From contig WPIO01000040.1 of assembly GCA_009760855.2 (NCBI GenBank), positions 2,653,501 to 2,717,500 on the forward strand: a DNA stretch of 64,000 bases, given 5' to 3'. Below are positions 12,366-22,280 of the stretch, one piece after another; positions within the stretch are counted from its first letter, which is position 1; each line of letters begins with the position of its first letter. The notes below the pieces were generated by a model. That model was not told the DNA's origin, did not search any database, and saw only the letters and a list, made by a program, of their open reading frames with translations. Source of the DNA: Cristatella mucedo. Its lineage: Eukaryota; Bryozoa; Phylactolaemata; Cristatellidae. A program made the translations under genes and the position numbers.

Positions 12366-12371
12366 CATATC
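12296..12371. repeat. AT-rich repeat (TATATGTTA and (AT)n)
   Basis: Imperfect gttatatgttata units precede a pure AT run at about 12336-12363. The words ttgcaaacca flank both sides (12281 and 12372), which could be a target duplication or a local duplication. Confidence 0.8.
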
Positions 12372-12604
12372 TTGCAAACCACGTGTGGTGCCCGTGTCTT
12401 ATCCTGATCCCTCCCAGTAAGCATCCGAAGTAGGCGTGATAAATAAAATAAATGTATATATCAGTATGTATATATCAGTAATGTATAATATCAGCCAACA
12501 AAACGACTAGCTTTTCTACAAAAAATAACACAACATTCATGTCATTAGGTGACTGCAGCAAGTAATGAATGCCAATATCCTTACATTTAGTGCTTAATTT
12601 TAAA

Positions 12605-12763
12605 GTGCACCCGATTCACGACCCGAGGTCGCGAGATTGCTGGTTCGAATCCTGCGATGGGCGATTCTTTATTGCCGCTACAAGCAATGGTGATAGCCGT
12701 GAAGGCTCTTCTGTCGCTATACAAAAAGAGGCTGTTTAATCAGCTAGTTTTTTTCAACTTTGA
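12605..12763 (+). mobile_element. SINE-B copy with T-rich end
   Basis: Contains a partial palindromic block, box B (ggttcgaatcctgcg), the tail ggtgatagccgtgaaggctcttctgtcgctatac, then aaaaagaggctgtttaatcagctag and a T run. Together with the copy at 40590 it defines the family's 3' end. Confidence 0.82.
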
Positions 12764-13559
12764 TAAAAAAATTGTATACCAAACCCGACGTGCCAAAGCA
12801 AAACAGAGCACACCATAAATCATCATGTATTATGCACATTTGGAAAATAATTAAAAATGCCTGATAAATGTCATGTCATGCAGGTCACGTGTTAACTGTG
12901 GCTCGAGCTCTTTTGATGCCGAATTTAGCCTGAAAACAAGTGTTCATCGAATAACGATTAAACTTGGCCGTTTAGGTTAGGTAGAAATTGGCCTGGCAAA
13001 TTATTTGTGGTTCTTTATTTAAAGAGTTGTTAAGGTCGAAGCCACATTTTCACCAAACAGTACTGTGACAACTACCGAATTGCGTTGTGAGATTTAGCTG
13101 TACTATTTAGCTCACTGGTGTTTTTTGAGCTGATATCTTGAATAAAGTGCATTTAAATCAGAGCTCTTCATGGTAAACTGAATGGCATGCCAGAATACCA
13201 AGTATATAATTCAGAATTTAAAAAACGTGTGCTTCTGCAATAAGGTTTTGCTTGCATTTTTCAAGTTTTAATTTCGATAGGTAAAAGTAGTTTACAGATT
13301 AAAAATGAATTCTAGTAAGCGTTGTCGGCAGGACACCAATCAAATGGATCCTACAATTGCAAGTTTCAGTGGGAGCACCCTGTGGTTGCTTATAACACCC
13401 AGCGGATTAGAACGAGGCTGTGAGTACAAAAACTATCGCTTTCTAATGCTGAATTTCGGTGGCCATTTCACGTCGCAGGTTATTGTTACAGCAATGATTT
13501 AACAAGTCCCAATCAACTAATTTCATAACAAAATAAAAATAAAAATATTAGATGATATA

Positions 13560-13702
13560 AAAGTCTATTTTGTATGGTAACAAAAGAAAACCTTGGCGGC
13601 TCATCATCAACGCTTGCATCTGTGATACAGAATCGCCCACCGCAGAATTCGAGCCCACGACCTCCGGACCGAGGTCGTGAAAAGTGACCGCCTCATCCTA
13701 TT
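13560..13702 (-). mobile_element. SINE-B copy, diverged
   Basis: Inverted member with the palindromic block (gacctccggaccgaggtcgtg), box B complement and the ggcggctcatcatcaacgcttgc segment. The 3' tail is eroded. Confidence 0.72.
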
Positions 13703-15136
13703 CATGATCTCAGCTTGCTTAAAAATGGAGCCATGAAAAGAAGAGGCATGTCTCCATGTTACCATGACAGCACAGCAGCTCAATGATTTGACAGGATTTT
13801 CAGTTTTTTCTTAAACGAAGATTCTGTTGGGTGAAAAATCATTCATTTAGATTTTGAAGCCTAGCAAACCAACCGCATCCCGGCCGACAGGATGCAGGAA
13901 AAATCTACCTGAGTAATGCGGCCAGGAACAATTAACCGGCCGCAGAATATTTGGATAAAATAAATTTATTATAAATTCCTTTGTCCTGCTTAGACGATCT
14001 CATACGATTCTCAGTTTTTATCGAAAATTCAACCCGAGAGATTAAACTCTGGAAAATAAGGAAGTGGCGTAAACACGCGCTGTCACAACATGCAACAGGC
14101 AACAGGCGCTGTCACAGATCCTAATATCGATTATTTTCAACACATCGGCGTCGATTGGTGCGCCGTAGCTAGTTGCTGCTCGGCACAGCCTGCAGAGCAG
14201 ATTTGCGAATTTAATTTTCTCTAGAAATTCGATAAGCGCCGTGCGACCCCGAGAGGTGTGACACCGACTCTCAATACTTGAGCTCTGAAAGGATGCCGCG
14301 CGCGCGGGTGGGGGAGGTGCCCTTTTAGCATTCATTCCTAGCGGCTTTCTTTGGCGAGAGAAACGCAAGCTTTGTGGCGCCACCCAGCGGGCCTCGTTAG
14401 CCTCTCATCCATAAAAGTTCTCTAGCCTAACGGCGGCGCACCAATCGACGGTCCAAGTCGCGCTCACGGTTGTCAGCAATCAGCCACGTCGTTCCAGGCT
14501 GCTCGAGTTTCGGTACCGCGGTGGCGGTCAAAAGAGAGCTGGCCAGCCATCTTTCCGGCTGGTGGCCGCACGAATCGCGCGATTCCACGAAGGGCAGAGT
14601 AACCCTAGAGAAACGCTGACTCTCCTTCCAGCCCACTCGCGCGTTCTACAAATTATCGAATTCCACTCTAATTAAGCTAAAGCGGACCGGAATTCGGCAG
14701 CACCGAGCTCTAATTTGAATTGAATAGGCTAGCACACCTTCGACTTTATATTGTACCCACCAGCTGCCTGCCATTGTGCTCGCGCGCACTCATACAAATG
14801 GGCTATACAGACGGAGGCCTGTACCGCAGTCCGGTGCAATCTAGCGAAATCCACTCAAGGAACCCTTAAATCCACCACAAATCAGTTTTCCAAGCTCCAA
14901 AAAGTTTTGAATATGAAACTACGCTACATTTCAAGTGTACCCCACACAACTTCTCTCGCCATTACGCTCACGCGCTCTCACGAAGTCATGGTAGCCTTTT
15001 CTGGACTCGGATTCTTCGCGCCTAAGAAGCCCCGATAGGATGGGCTGTTTCGGCGCAACTAAGAAGTTGATGAGATGCAGACTCTCTGATTCTTCCGGCC
15101 AAAGAAGTGCCAAGTACATGCAATAATAATAGAAAC
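13703..15136. other. No gene seen
   Basis: GC content rises at 14250-14700. Open frames at 14042-14383 (113 codons) and 14931-15529 overlap repeats or lack motifs. A short direct duplication of aacaggcgctgtcacag-like sequence sits near 14080-14120. I cannot support a gene. Confidence 0.4.
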
Positions 15137-15411
15137 ATAATAATAATACATTTGTATTGCACCCGCAGAGAACTGAATCTCTTTCCCGACTCTGTGCAGA
15201 TGCATAGAAGAAAGCATTACCAAATGATTGGTGGTAACATTCGCAAGCAGCAGGCACAGTGTAAGCACATACATGCGCGCGAAGAACAAATGCAATGCAA
15301 CGTAATGGTATCTCCGTCTGTAACTCTTCAAAGGCGCGAAGACCGAGCGGGGGTGACGCGTAGGAGAGCTTTCTATAGCACACTCAAAAGCCATAGCAGG
15401 TTTCGGTGAGC
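15137..15411 (-). mobile_element. LINE 3' fragment abutting the element's left inverted repeat
   Basis: Starts with aataataatac, then the LINE tail, then 3' UTR and the last coding stretch, matching the copy at 30068-30260 (tatctccgtctgtaactc, agcacactcaaaagcc). Homology stops at about 15411, exactly where the left inverted repeat begins. Either the LINE is 5'-truncated there or the large element cut into it. Confidence 0.75.
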
Positions 15412-15547
15412 TGTAAGAAAAGTCGCTTCTTAAGACAATTCTCTTTTCAATCCTTCTCATGCTCACTATCGTTTGTATTCGAAGTCTTGAAAATGAAATT
15501 TTCTTAAGAATTAACTTTTCCTCCAACACTAAAACTGTTTTCTTATA
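15412..15547 (+). repeat. Left terminal inverted repeat
   Basis: Reads tgtaagaaaagtcgcttctt at its outer end and pairs, inverted, with 38614-38750 at roughly 85-90% identity by eye. It ends near ctccaacactaaaactg and a TCTTATAT word. It contains a decayed internal inverted repeat (15426-15450 with 15487-15511). Low-complexity AT repeat follows to about 15690. Confidence 0.92.
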
Positions 15548-15690
15548 TATATATATAGTATATATTTGGTAAATAAATAAATATATATATATATAGTATA
15601 TATATATATATATAATACATATATATAGTTATATTTATAGTTATATATAGTAAAATAATTTTATTTAAATTATTTATTTATTGTATTATA
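15541..15690. repeat. AT-rich subterminal region
   Basis: Tracts of TATATA and aataaataaatatata occupy the space between the left inverted repeat and the first gene. Such DNA could hold promoter or origin functions, but no specific site is recognisable. Confidence 0.7.
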
Positions 15691-15699
15691 TAAAGGCCT

Positions 15700-16446
15700 T
15701 TGTCTTATACTTCTAGAACATTATTTAGAAGGAAAGGAGAAAAAGCAAATACTTGGAAGGAAAGAGTTGAAGATATATTTCATAGACATTCTTTACAAAG
15801 GATTGATGTACCAACAACTGTTAAAGAACTTAATAAGTTTGTTAAAATATATACTTCACCAAAAGATAATACATGTTTGTTTGATAAGATTTATAGAGTT
15901 TTTAGTTTTGATTATTTGTTACAAGAAGTTGTAACTAAAGCTACTAATCGTAGAATATGTATAGTAAAAGACCATATTTCAAATTATAGAGAAAACAGAA
16001 GATCTGAAATTAAAAAAATGAGTTGGCCTGAGAAATATAAAGATATTGTAATAATTAATTCAAAATTTAAAAGTGGTGAATATAATAAATGTGAACATAA
16101 TTCAAATGAATGTTTTTGTGATAATGATGAAAAATCATTGAAAACTAAAGATATTTACGAGGAAGAGCTTAAAGAATTAGGTGTTCCAGAAATTAAACTA
16201 ACAGATTTTTATTACGTAAGATCTGATATTCCTTTTCCGAGTTTTTCTGAGTGGACATATGGTGATGATATAAGACGTTTATCAGAAAGTGAAATGGTTT
16301 TATCATTCGGTGGTAATATTCCAAAACTACTTAATGAGACTAACAATGATTATATTAATAGATCATATAAAATGTTTCAAAGTATAAGTTTTACAACACC
16401 AAGTAGAAAAATTGTTAAAAATGCTAAATGGTTGAATGAAAATTAG
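15700..16446 (+). CDS. Hypothetical element protein, about 248 codons, no ATG start
   Basis: An open frame of about 248 codons, the first gene inside the left inverted repeat. It starts right after a stop at 15691 and has no ATG before about codon 107; the first usable codon is TTG at 15700, so either the start is lost or the 5' end is decayed. The product is charged and Lys/Asn/Ser-rich. It has a central Cys/His patch (YNKCEHNSNECFCDN) that could bind metal, and an aromatic stretch (DFYYVRSDIPFPSFSEW). I do not recognise the family. Its placement next to the inverted repeat and its clean frame over 740 bp support a real former gene. It is followed on the same strand by the two-membrane-segment protein. 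Confidence 0.6.
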   Translation: MSYTSRTLFRRKGEKANTWKERVEDIFHRHSLQRIDVPTTVKELNKFVKIYTSPKDNTCLFDKIYRVFSFDYLLQEVVTKATNRRICIVKDHISNYRENRRSEIKKMSWPEKYKDIVIINSKFKSGEYNKCEHNSNECFCDNDEKSLKTKDIYEEELKELGVPEIKLTDFYYVRSDIPFPSFSEWTYGDDIRRLSESEMVLSFGGNIPKLLNETNNDYINRSYKMFQSISFTTPSRKIVKNAKWLNEN

Positions 16447-16588
16447 TAATTGAAGCAACGGATTATTTTAATTATTTACATAACGTTTATAACGATCACA
16501 AAAGATTAGGCTATATTAGGGATTTAAATTATAGATGTAGTCATGATTTTTGTTTTGGAAATTGTAGTAGATAATATCTTAACAAGAC

Positions 16589-16936
16589 ATGTCAGACCTT
16601 CGAAGTAAATACGCAAATGATAAATATAACAAAATACTTTTAGACAATGATAGAATTAAAGGCTGCTTAACTAAATTAATAAGAGTTAAATACTGTTTTC
16701 AATTCATAGGTATTCTATTATCTCTTGCAATTACAGTAACAAGTATTTACATTCCAAAACATGAGGATCTTTCTCATGTAGTAACTGTTTTAGGAAGTTT
16801 AGCAACAATGATAATCTCAATAGATAGTACAATATCACAAATTGATAGAAGGAAAAGATCTTCTCTGCAAGCAAATCATAACTTAGTTTCAAAGATTTTT
16901 GATGCTTTAGATGATGATAAAATAACTAAAGAATAA
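16589..16936 (+). CDS. Small two-transmembrane-segment protein (115 aa)
   Basis: Intact ORF with ATG. Layout: a charged N-terminal helix (about residues 1-30), a hydrophobic segment (about 37-53, FQFIGILLSLAITVTSIYI), a short loop, a second hydrophobic segment (about 64-78, VVTVLGSLATMIISI), then a basic/polar C-terminal helix (SQIDRRKRSS onward). This two-helix-plus-cytosolic-helix layout resembles SLATT/DUF4231-type membrane proteins, but that is a topological likeness only. It could be a holin-like or membrane-remodelling accessory. The reading frame is undamaged, unlike most neighbours. Confidence is good that it was a gene and low for function. Confidence 0.65.
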   Translation: MSDLRSKYANDKYNKILLDNDRIKGCLTKLIRVKYCFQFIGILLSLAITVTSIYIPKHEDLSHVVTVLGSLATMIISIDSTISQIDRRKRSSLQANHNLVSKIFDALDDDKITKE

Positions 16937-16984
16937 TTCAATGAAATATTAATTGATCCATTAGAAAATAAAAGTGATACTAAG

Positions 16985-17841
16985 TCTTAATCACTTGCAA
17001 CTCCTCTCTAACAAAACTTCTCTTAACATCATTTACCCAATATCTAACTGCCTGCTCTTGCAATACCATTATTCTAACAATAGTATGTTTAGTTAAACTC
17101 CATTTCGCATCTGTAGCCCTTCTTCTCTTTTCATCTTCTCCTCTACCTAGTTCTAGTAAATATCTAACAGTTGTTCCAAGTTCTAATAACGGTTCTTGTT
17201 CTCCTACTTTTCTCTGATTTTTGGTTTCTTTAGTTTTACTTTTTCTGTTGTCATTGCTTTAGCAGGTTTCTCACTAGTTGCTTTTGTAATACTATTATTT
17301 AGATAATCAATAATCTTTGGTAAATTATAAATCTACTCTCTGTTTCTAGTATATTCTCCTTTATTAATACTTTCTATTTCTTTTTCATACTGTGAAATAA
17401 ATGCTCTCTCAGCAACTGTTCTATTCATTCTTTCAACTAATGCAACACTCTTTTTACTAGTACCTTCAATAATTTGTGTTTCATGTTTTTTTCATTTCTT
17501 CAGCAAACTCTCCTTTAAACTCTGATCCTGGATCTACTGTCATTTTTTCTTTGGCCATTTCAAAGGACCTTTATTGTAAATATCTATTGTTGCTTGTGTT
17601 ACTTCTTTAGAAGACTTTGTTTTAAGAGGTCTTGAATCTTTATATCTACTAGCAACATCAATAACACGCAAAGCATATTTATATTCAGAATCATTAGGCA
17701 TGTATAAAATGTCTGCTTGATGATTTTTTCATTGTGCTCAACAATGTTAAAGAAGCCTTGTGGAATATTCTTAGGTCTTGGTTTGAATACTTGACTTATA
17801 TCCGAGTCAGGATTGAATTTACCTTCTTTTTTTTCTTTCAT
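16985..17841 (-). pseudogene. Retroviral-type (rve/DDE) integrase, broken
   Basis: Encodes an integrase core that would join the element's ends to host DNA. On the minus strand an N-terminal piece runs from ATG at 17841 with FKPRPKNIPQGFFNIVEHNE. Past a frame change (about 17720) lies the region with the first Asp and YALRVIDVASRYKDS. Next is the second-Asp motif TVDPGSEFKGEF near 17530-17545, and after a further frame change (about 17490) the Glu motif VERMNRTVAE near 17435. This D...D...E order is the rve fold used by Polintons and retroviruses. There are at least two frameshifts and one in-frame stop (near 17330), so it is inactive. It lies near one inverted repeat, typical for Polintons. 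The product is not written out here. Confidence 0.85.
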
Positions 17842-17869
17842 TTAGAGTTAAAAATGACATTCTATAGAG

Positions 17870-18425
17870 AATGGAAATATTTTGTGAAACATTTTTAAAT
17901 ACATTTAATGAAACTGAATATCTTGAAGGAAATCGTCCTTTTTGTCATATGAAAAAGAAAAGACCAAAAAGAAAATAAGAAAATACGTTGTAAAGAAATA
18001 AAGAAATAATAATAATAATAAAGAAAATAAGAAATAATAATAAATATATAAGAAATAATAAAGAAAATAAGAAAATACGTTGTAAAGAAATCTGTGGTAA
18101 AGATATGAATGAAACAGAATTTGATTCTAGTCTTATGCGCATTGATGCAATTATAATTTTTTCATATTGTAACATAAATACTAATTCATTTAAAAAAGAG
18201 AGACCAACTAAGTTATATTCATTAGTTAAGAAGCACTTAAAAAAACAATGTTGCTCTACTTCCTTACATCATTGTTTAGATCATGAAGCTATTTGTGCTA
18301 CTTCAAAACTATTCCCTCTCGTTAAAGGTAAACGTAAAGCAACAAAGTTAAAAGAGTTGAGAGTCTTACTATTTCATTTATACTTTTCAGGAGGGTGCAT
18401 AACTGACCAAGATGTCTGCTCTTAG
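17870..18425 (+). pseudogene. Cys-rich hypothetical gene split by a microsatellite duplication
   Basis: An ATG frame starts near 17873 (METFCETF-like start, then NRPFCHMKKKR). It is interrupted at about 17970-18085 by AATAA/AAGAAA repeats that duplicate the word gaaaatacgttgtaaagaaat. A frame then resumes at 18105 (MNETEFDSSLMRIDAIII) and runs to 18425 with many Cys and His residues (KKQCCSTSLHHCLDHEAIC), suggesting metal binding. Its 3' end overlaps the end of the minus-strand fibre gene. No family is recognised. Confidence 0.45.
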
Positions 18426-19247
18426 TTTACCAGTTGTATCAATGAAGTAATACTCTGTTGGAAGTCTTGTAAAATACACATAATACTTTAAGTCCACACC
18501 TGTTGGAGAAGTATTTATTGCTCTTACATCTCCAGATACAGCAGTTGTATCAGTATTAGGTTTTAGAAACATACAATTAGATGCTCCAACAACCATAACA
18601 TTTAATATCATTATAGGTGGAGCTGTTTTATTTGTCCATGAATAAGATGTTGATAGATTTAGTATTGAGCTCTTTGCATTGGGATCCATTGATAGAGCTA
18701 TTAATTCTGTTAATTTTTTAACTGTTTTATCTACATAAGATTTAGTCGCAACGTCAGAAGGATTAACAGGATTTGCAACGTTTTTTATTGAATATTCACC
18801 TATATCAATATTTTGTTGTCGAAGGGAAATGCTTTTAATAACACATCTCGCTTCATTCTCCCATATGTAACACAATAATCATCATTTAGTACTACTGGTT
18901 TGCTATTACCTGAGTTCCAATAAGTAGATGTTATAGCATAGCTATTCATTTTTTAAATCTCCAGTCAGTGTATCACCAGTTCTTTTAACATAATTACTTA
19001 CTTAACTAACATTGACAGCATCAGTAGGATTAACACCTTGTCCAAGATTAGTAATTGTTTTACCAGCAAAATTAAGTGTTGTTCCTGAATTAACAACAAA
19101 GTTAGCATCTGCATAAGACTTTGTTACGGCATCAGAGTCATGAAGCGGATCAGATAAATTTGTAATTGTATTCCCATTTGCATTTAGATCAGTTAAAATA
19201 CTTCCGTTTACTTTTGATACGAAGTCTTCACTATGAAACTTGCTCAT
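18387..19247 (-). pseudogene. Fibre-like gene with phage-type repeats, broken in two
   Basis: Two pieces of one likely gene. The N-terminal piece (19247 to 19002) starts MSKFHSEDFVSKVNG and has two copies of a repeat of the type TITNLSDPLHDSDAVTKSYA. The second piece (18875 to 18387) carries NVANPVNPSDVATKSYVDK and then a beta-rich C-terminal domain (about 100 aa) ending LVSYAPS. The I-x-N-L-x-x-P-x-x-x-x-D-A-V-T-K-x-Y repeat is the one seen in phage tail-fibre/collar-type shafts and in some Polinton-like viruses. An in-frame stop and a frame change lie between the pieces (18876-19002). The likely role is host attachment; this is inference. Paralogues lie at 31008 and 31666. Confidence 0.7.
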
Positions 19248-19269
19248 TGTCTATATAATTATTAATTAG

Positions 19270-20013
19270 TATTTTACTTCTATTTAATATCTCTCTAGCT
19301 ACTGGAACAATCCTTGCAAATCTAAATGGATCATCTTCTTCCACGCATTGTATCTCAACTTTTTTTTATAATATTTTATATCAAAAGCAAAACTTTTTAT
19401 TATTATTAAAACGACCATAATCACATGTAATATCAAATTCAAAATCATAGCGCTTTTCATCTTAAAGTAAATACATGAAAAGCGGCTCTTTAATTGGCAT
19501 ATCAAAAACATAACTTGTAGGTATTCTCACTGATCCTGCCGCTACATAATCTTTAGGAGGCTCTTTACAATTTAAACCTCCAACAAATATTTTGAATTCA
19601 CTATAGAAACGTCTGCTTAATTTCAATACATGTAATCCTAATAAGCATTGAGCTAGGTATTGTTTCGGAACAAAATCTTCAACTATACTTCTACTCCATA
19701 AACATTTTATCTCAATTAGTGTGTCTTCATCTATAATCCCATCTGGAGAATAGCGATAAACACCATCGCTAGTAAAACACTCATTGGAATTTTCAGTTTT
19801 ACTATCTAATTTCATTTCTAAATATTTTGCAGCGATTGTTTCAAATACCTTACCAAATAACATTTGCGGAAATCTCATTGGCTGAGAATTTGAAATATAT
19901 ATTTTTAGTTTTCTATTAGCAATTATTTCAATATCACAATCAATTTGTGAACCAAAAGCCATATCATTTCCTAAAACAGAATAGACTTCTGATCCACCGA
20001 TATTTAAACTCAT
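19270..20013 (-). pseudogene. YqaJ-type (PD-(D/E)xK) nuclease, C-terminus frameshifted
   Basis: A 183-codon frame from ATG at 20013. Motifs of lambda-exonuclease/YqaJ recombinases are in order: GKVFETIAAKYLE (about residues 54-66), YRYSPDGI with the metal Asp (about 86-93), LIEIKCLW with the E-x-K pair (about 98-105), and a Q-containing helix PKQYLAQCLLGL (about 117-128). These nucleases resect DNA 5'-to-3' in recombination and replication. The frame stops at 19462, while a coherent C-terminal stretch continues in shifted frames to about 19270, so the last part is broken. The catalytic core as visible is complete. It lies just downstream of the capsid gene, on the same strand. Confidence 0.78.
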
Positions 20014-20084
20014 AGCTCTCTTCCACTAATCAGACCCTTGAATACAATTTGTTCATTTGCATTATATTTAGTATTATAATTTTA

Positions 20085-21640
20085 TTAAAAATCTTTTCCA
20101 TCATACACAAATGTTCCTTTACTGCAGGTAAAATTAGCGCCACTACCGTTTGACGTTAGTTCAGCGCTATTCTCACAATTATTTAAATAGTGAATCATTA
20201 TTTGCGTACTATAATTTGGTATAGTAGAATTGAATTCAATAGTTACATCAAGTCAGGAAGTTACTCTAAGAGGCTCATCATTGTATTGCAAGTCAATAAC
20301 ATGGATAGGATAAAGACTCAACGATTCAGGATAAGTAATACCAACAGGTTTAGTAACTTCATTAAGTCCAAGGTATTGTTTTTTGAAAGTTGTAAAATCC
20401 ATATATGCTCGTGCACATTTTCCTTTTTTAGGCTCACTTGACCTTAAAACAGTAGGGTATTGTTTAGAACCATTAGCAAGAACACTGACACTCTTAATAT
20501 CACAACGATTTTAAGTACAAGGATTACCAGTATAATTTCCATATTTATTGTAATTTGGAGCTGCAACAATCAACCATCTAACCCTATCAATTGTATTTTG
20601 AACTGATAGGGTTTTAGTGAATTTATTACCTTGATTAAGACTAGTTATTGCAGTATTTTCATAACGTCTAACTCTATAGTTAAGTCTTATTTTCTTCAAT
20701 CTTTCACTTGAGATATCAGCAAGTGCTCTTTGAATACTTTCTTTAGGAACAACACATGGCACCATAAGTCTCATTTTTGACATTAAAATTCTGAAATTGG
20801 TATAAGCGCCATCACCATTAGCACCAGCAGTACCTCTAGTAGTTATAGTATTAGTAGTACTTGCAGCAGCACCCATAGCACCAGTCAGTATAGCCTCATA
20901 ATCAAACCGACCAACGCGAGTCATTTCAAGTGTAAAAGGAATATTATAAATGATTGTATTCATATCAGCAGCACAAAAACCAGAAATTCGTGATAGTGGA
21001 AGGGCAATACTGAATGTTTTAGGATTAGTATCAATAATATTGTTTATAGTAGATCTTCTATACATGAAATCAATATTAGAAAAAGAGGTCCCACCTGTTA
21101 TATTTAATCAAAACGCAGAAGAGCTATTAGATTCGTACTCAAATCATCAATTGAATTTGCTTCATCTTTTTTTCAACCAGTTGGAAGACCTTCAGTTCTA
21201 TTATAATCACTTATGTAACATAGAAGTCCCATTAATCTTGAAACACTTGTAACTCCTTTTTTTAGTGGAAGGCTTTCAATTTCTTCAGTACCAAGTCTAA
21301 TTCTCATGATATTAAATAACCAGGCACCAGCATTATTAACAAGTCCTAGAGCAAGAGTTCTTTTAAGTTCAGTGATACTATGTGCATCAGCAGCAGCTGT
21401 TCCAACTTGTCCTTCAAGTAAAAGGCAAGCATTAGATAGAACATAACACGTATGTTGTTCACCAGGTACAATAAATGTAACCAGTTTAGAAGTAACATTA
21501 TCAGTTTCATTTCCATTAGTTTGATAAAACTCTCTAAATTGATAGTCTTTGGGTTTATAGTCAGGAAACTCAAGCTCTCCAAGTTCGAGTATACTATCGA
21601 TAGGTGCACTTGCCGTTTCATCTCTATATAAAAAACTAGA
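20085..21640 (-). pseudogene. Major capsid protein (hexon-like double jelly roll), broken
   Basis: The virion's main shell protein. The clearest piece (21065 to 20511) has the hexon-type signature in which a phrase like LPLSRISGFCAADMNTIIYN is followed by a strand-rich segment (FTLEMTRVGRFDYEAI). This matches the G-F-C...Y-N/G turn seen in Polinton/adintovirus hexons (from memory of the family). Upstream, 21640-21120 is coding in another frame (ends of PIDSILELGELEF type, P-G-E-Q-H-x-C-Y-V-L-S-N), with breaks near 21120. Downstream, coding sequence continues past the stop at 20511 to about 20085, with one further in-frame stop near 20245. About 500 codons in total fits the family. It is inactive. 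The gene is flanked by the YqaJ nuclease and the coiled-coil protein. Confidence 0.8.
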
Positions 21641-21825
21641 GATTATTTTCTACTTTGAATATATAAACTATAATAAAATATATAATAAAATAAATATATG
21701 AAAATATATAAGCTACTAAAATATATAAGCTCCTAGTCTTTTCTTCATGCTTCCACCATAACCATCAGCTCTTGGAGTATAAGGACCTGCATCTTTAGTG
21801 TTAATTACTTTCTCTATTTCTTTAT

Positions 21826-22271
21826 GTGCTTAAGGGTCATTCTCTTTGAGAGTCTCTGGATAGTCATCTACTTCTGGTTCTTCTTCTATCTTAGCTTTTC
21901 TACTTTTTTTATATTTCTTAGTGACCTTCTCAAGCATAATACGTTTTAATTCAAGAACCATCTCTTTCATCTTTCTATCGTAATCTTCATCTTTTCTTTT
22001 CCTCCCAAGTTCATATTCTTGTTCTTTCTTTCTTTCTTCTTTCTTCTTCAAGTTTATCATCCATCTCCCTACGTTTACCAGCATAATCTTGATCTAACTT
22101 TTCTTTCTTTCTTTGTAGTTCAGTAAGTTTTCTTAATTGATGCATATCAACACCTTTGGTTGCAATATCCATACCTTTACTAGTTAATCCAGTTATCACT
22201 GGTGCAAATTTATTAGCAGCATTAATAACTTGATCAAGTGATAAACTTCCACTTCTCGCATAGCTACCCAT
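21826..22271 (-). pseudogene. Coiled-coil structural-type protein, frameshifted
   Basis: The N-terminal frame (ATG at 22271) begins with a short Gly/Ser-rich stretch and a hydrophobic helix (VINAANKFAPVITGL). It then becomes a Lys/Glu-rich heptad coiled coil (LRKLTELQRKKEKLDQDY). A frame change near 22040 moves the coiled coil into the frame that ends at 21830 (ELGRKRKDEDYDRKMKEM, acidic C-terminus). The location between capsid and candidate penton, on the same strand, suggests a virion or assembly protein; this is inference from neighbours only. Confidence 0.55.
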
Positions 22272-22280
22272 TGCTCTATA

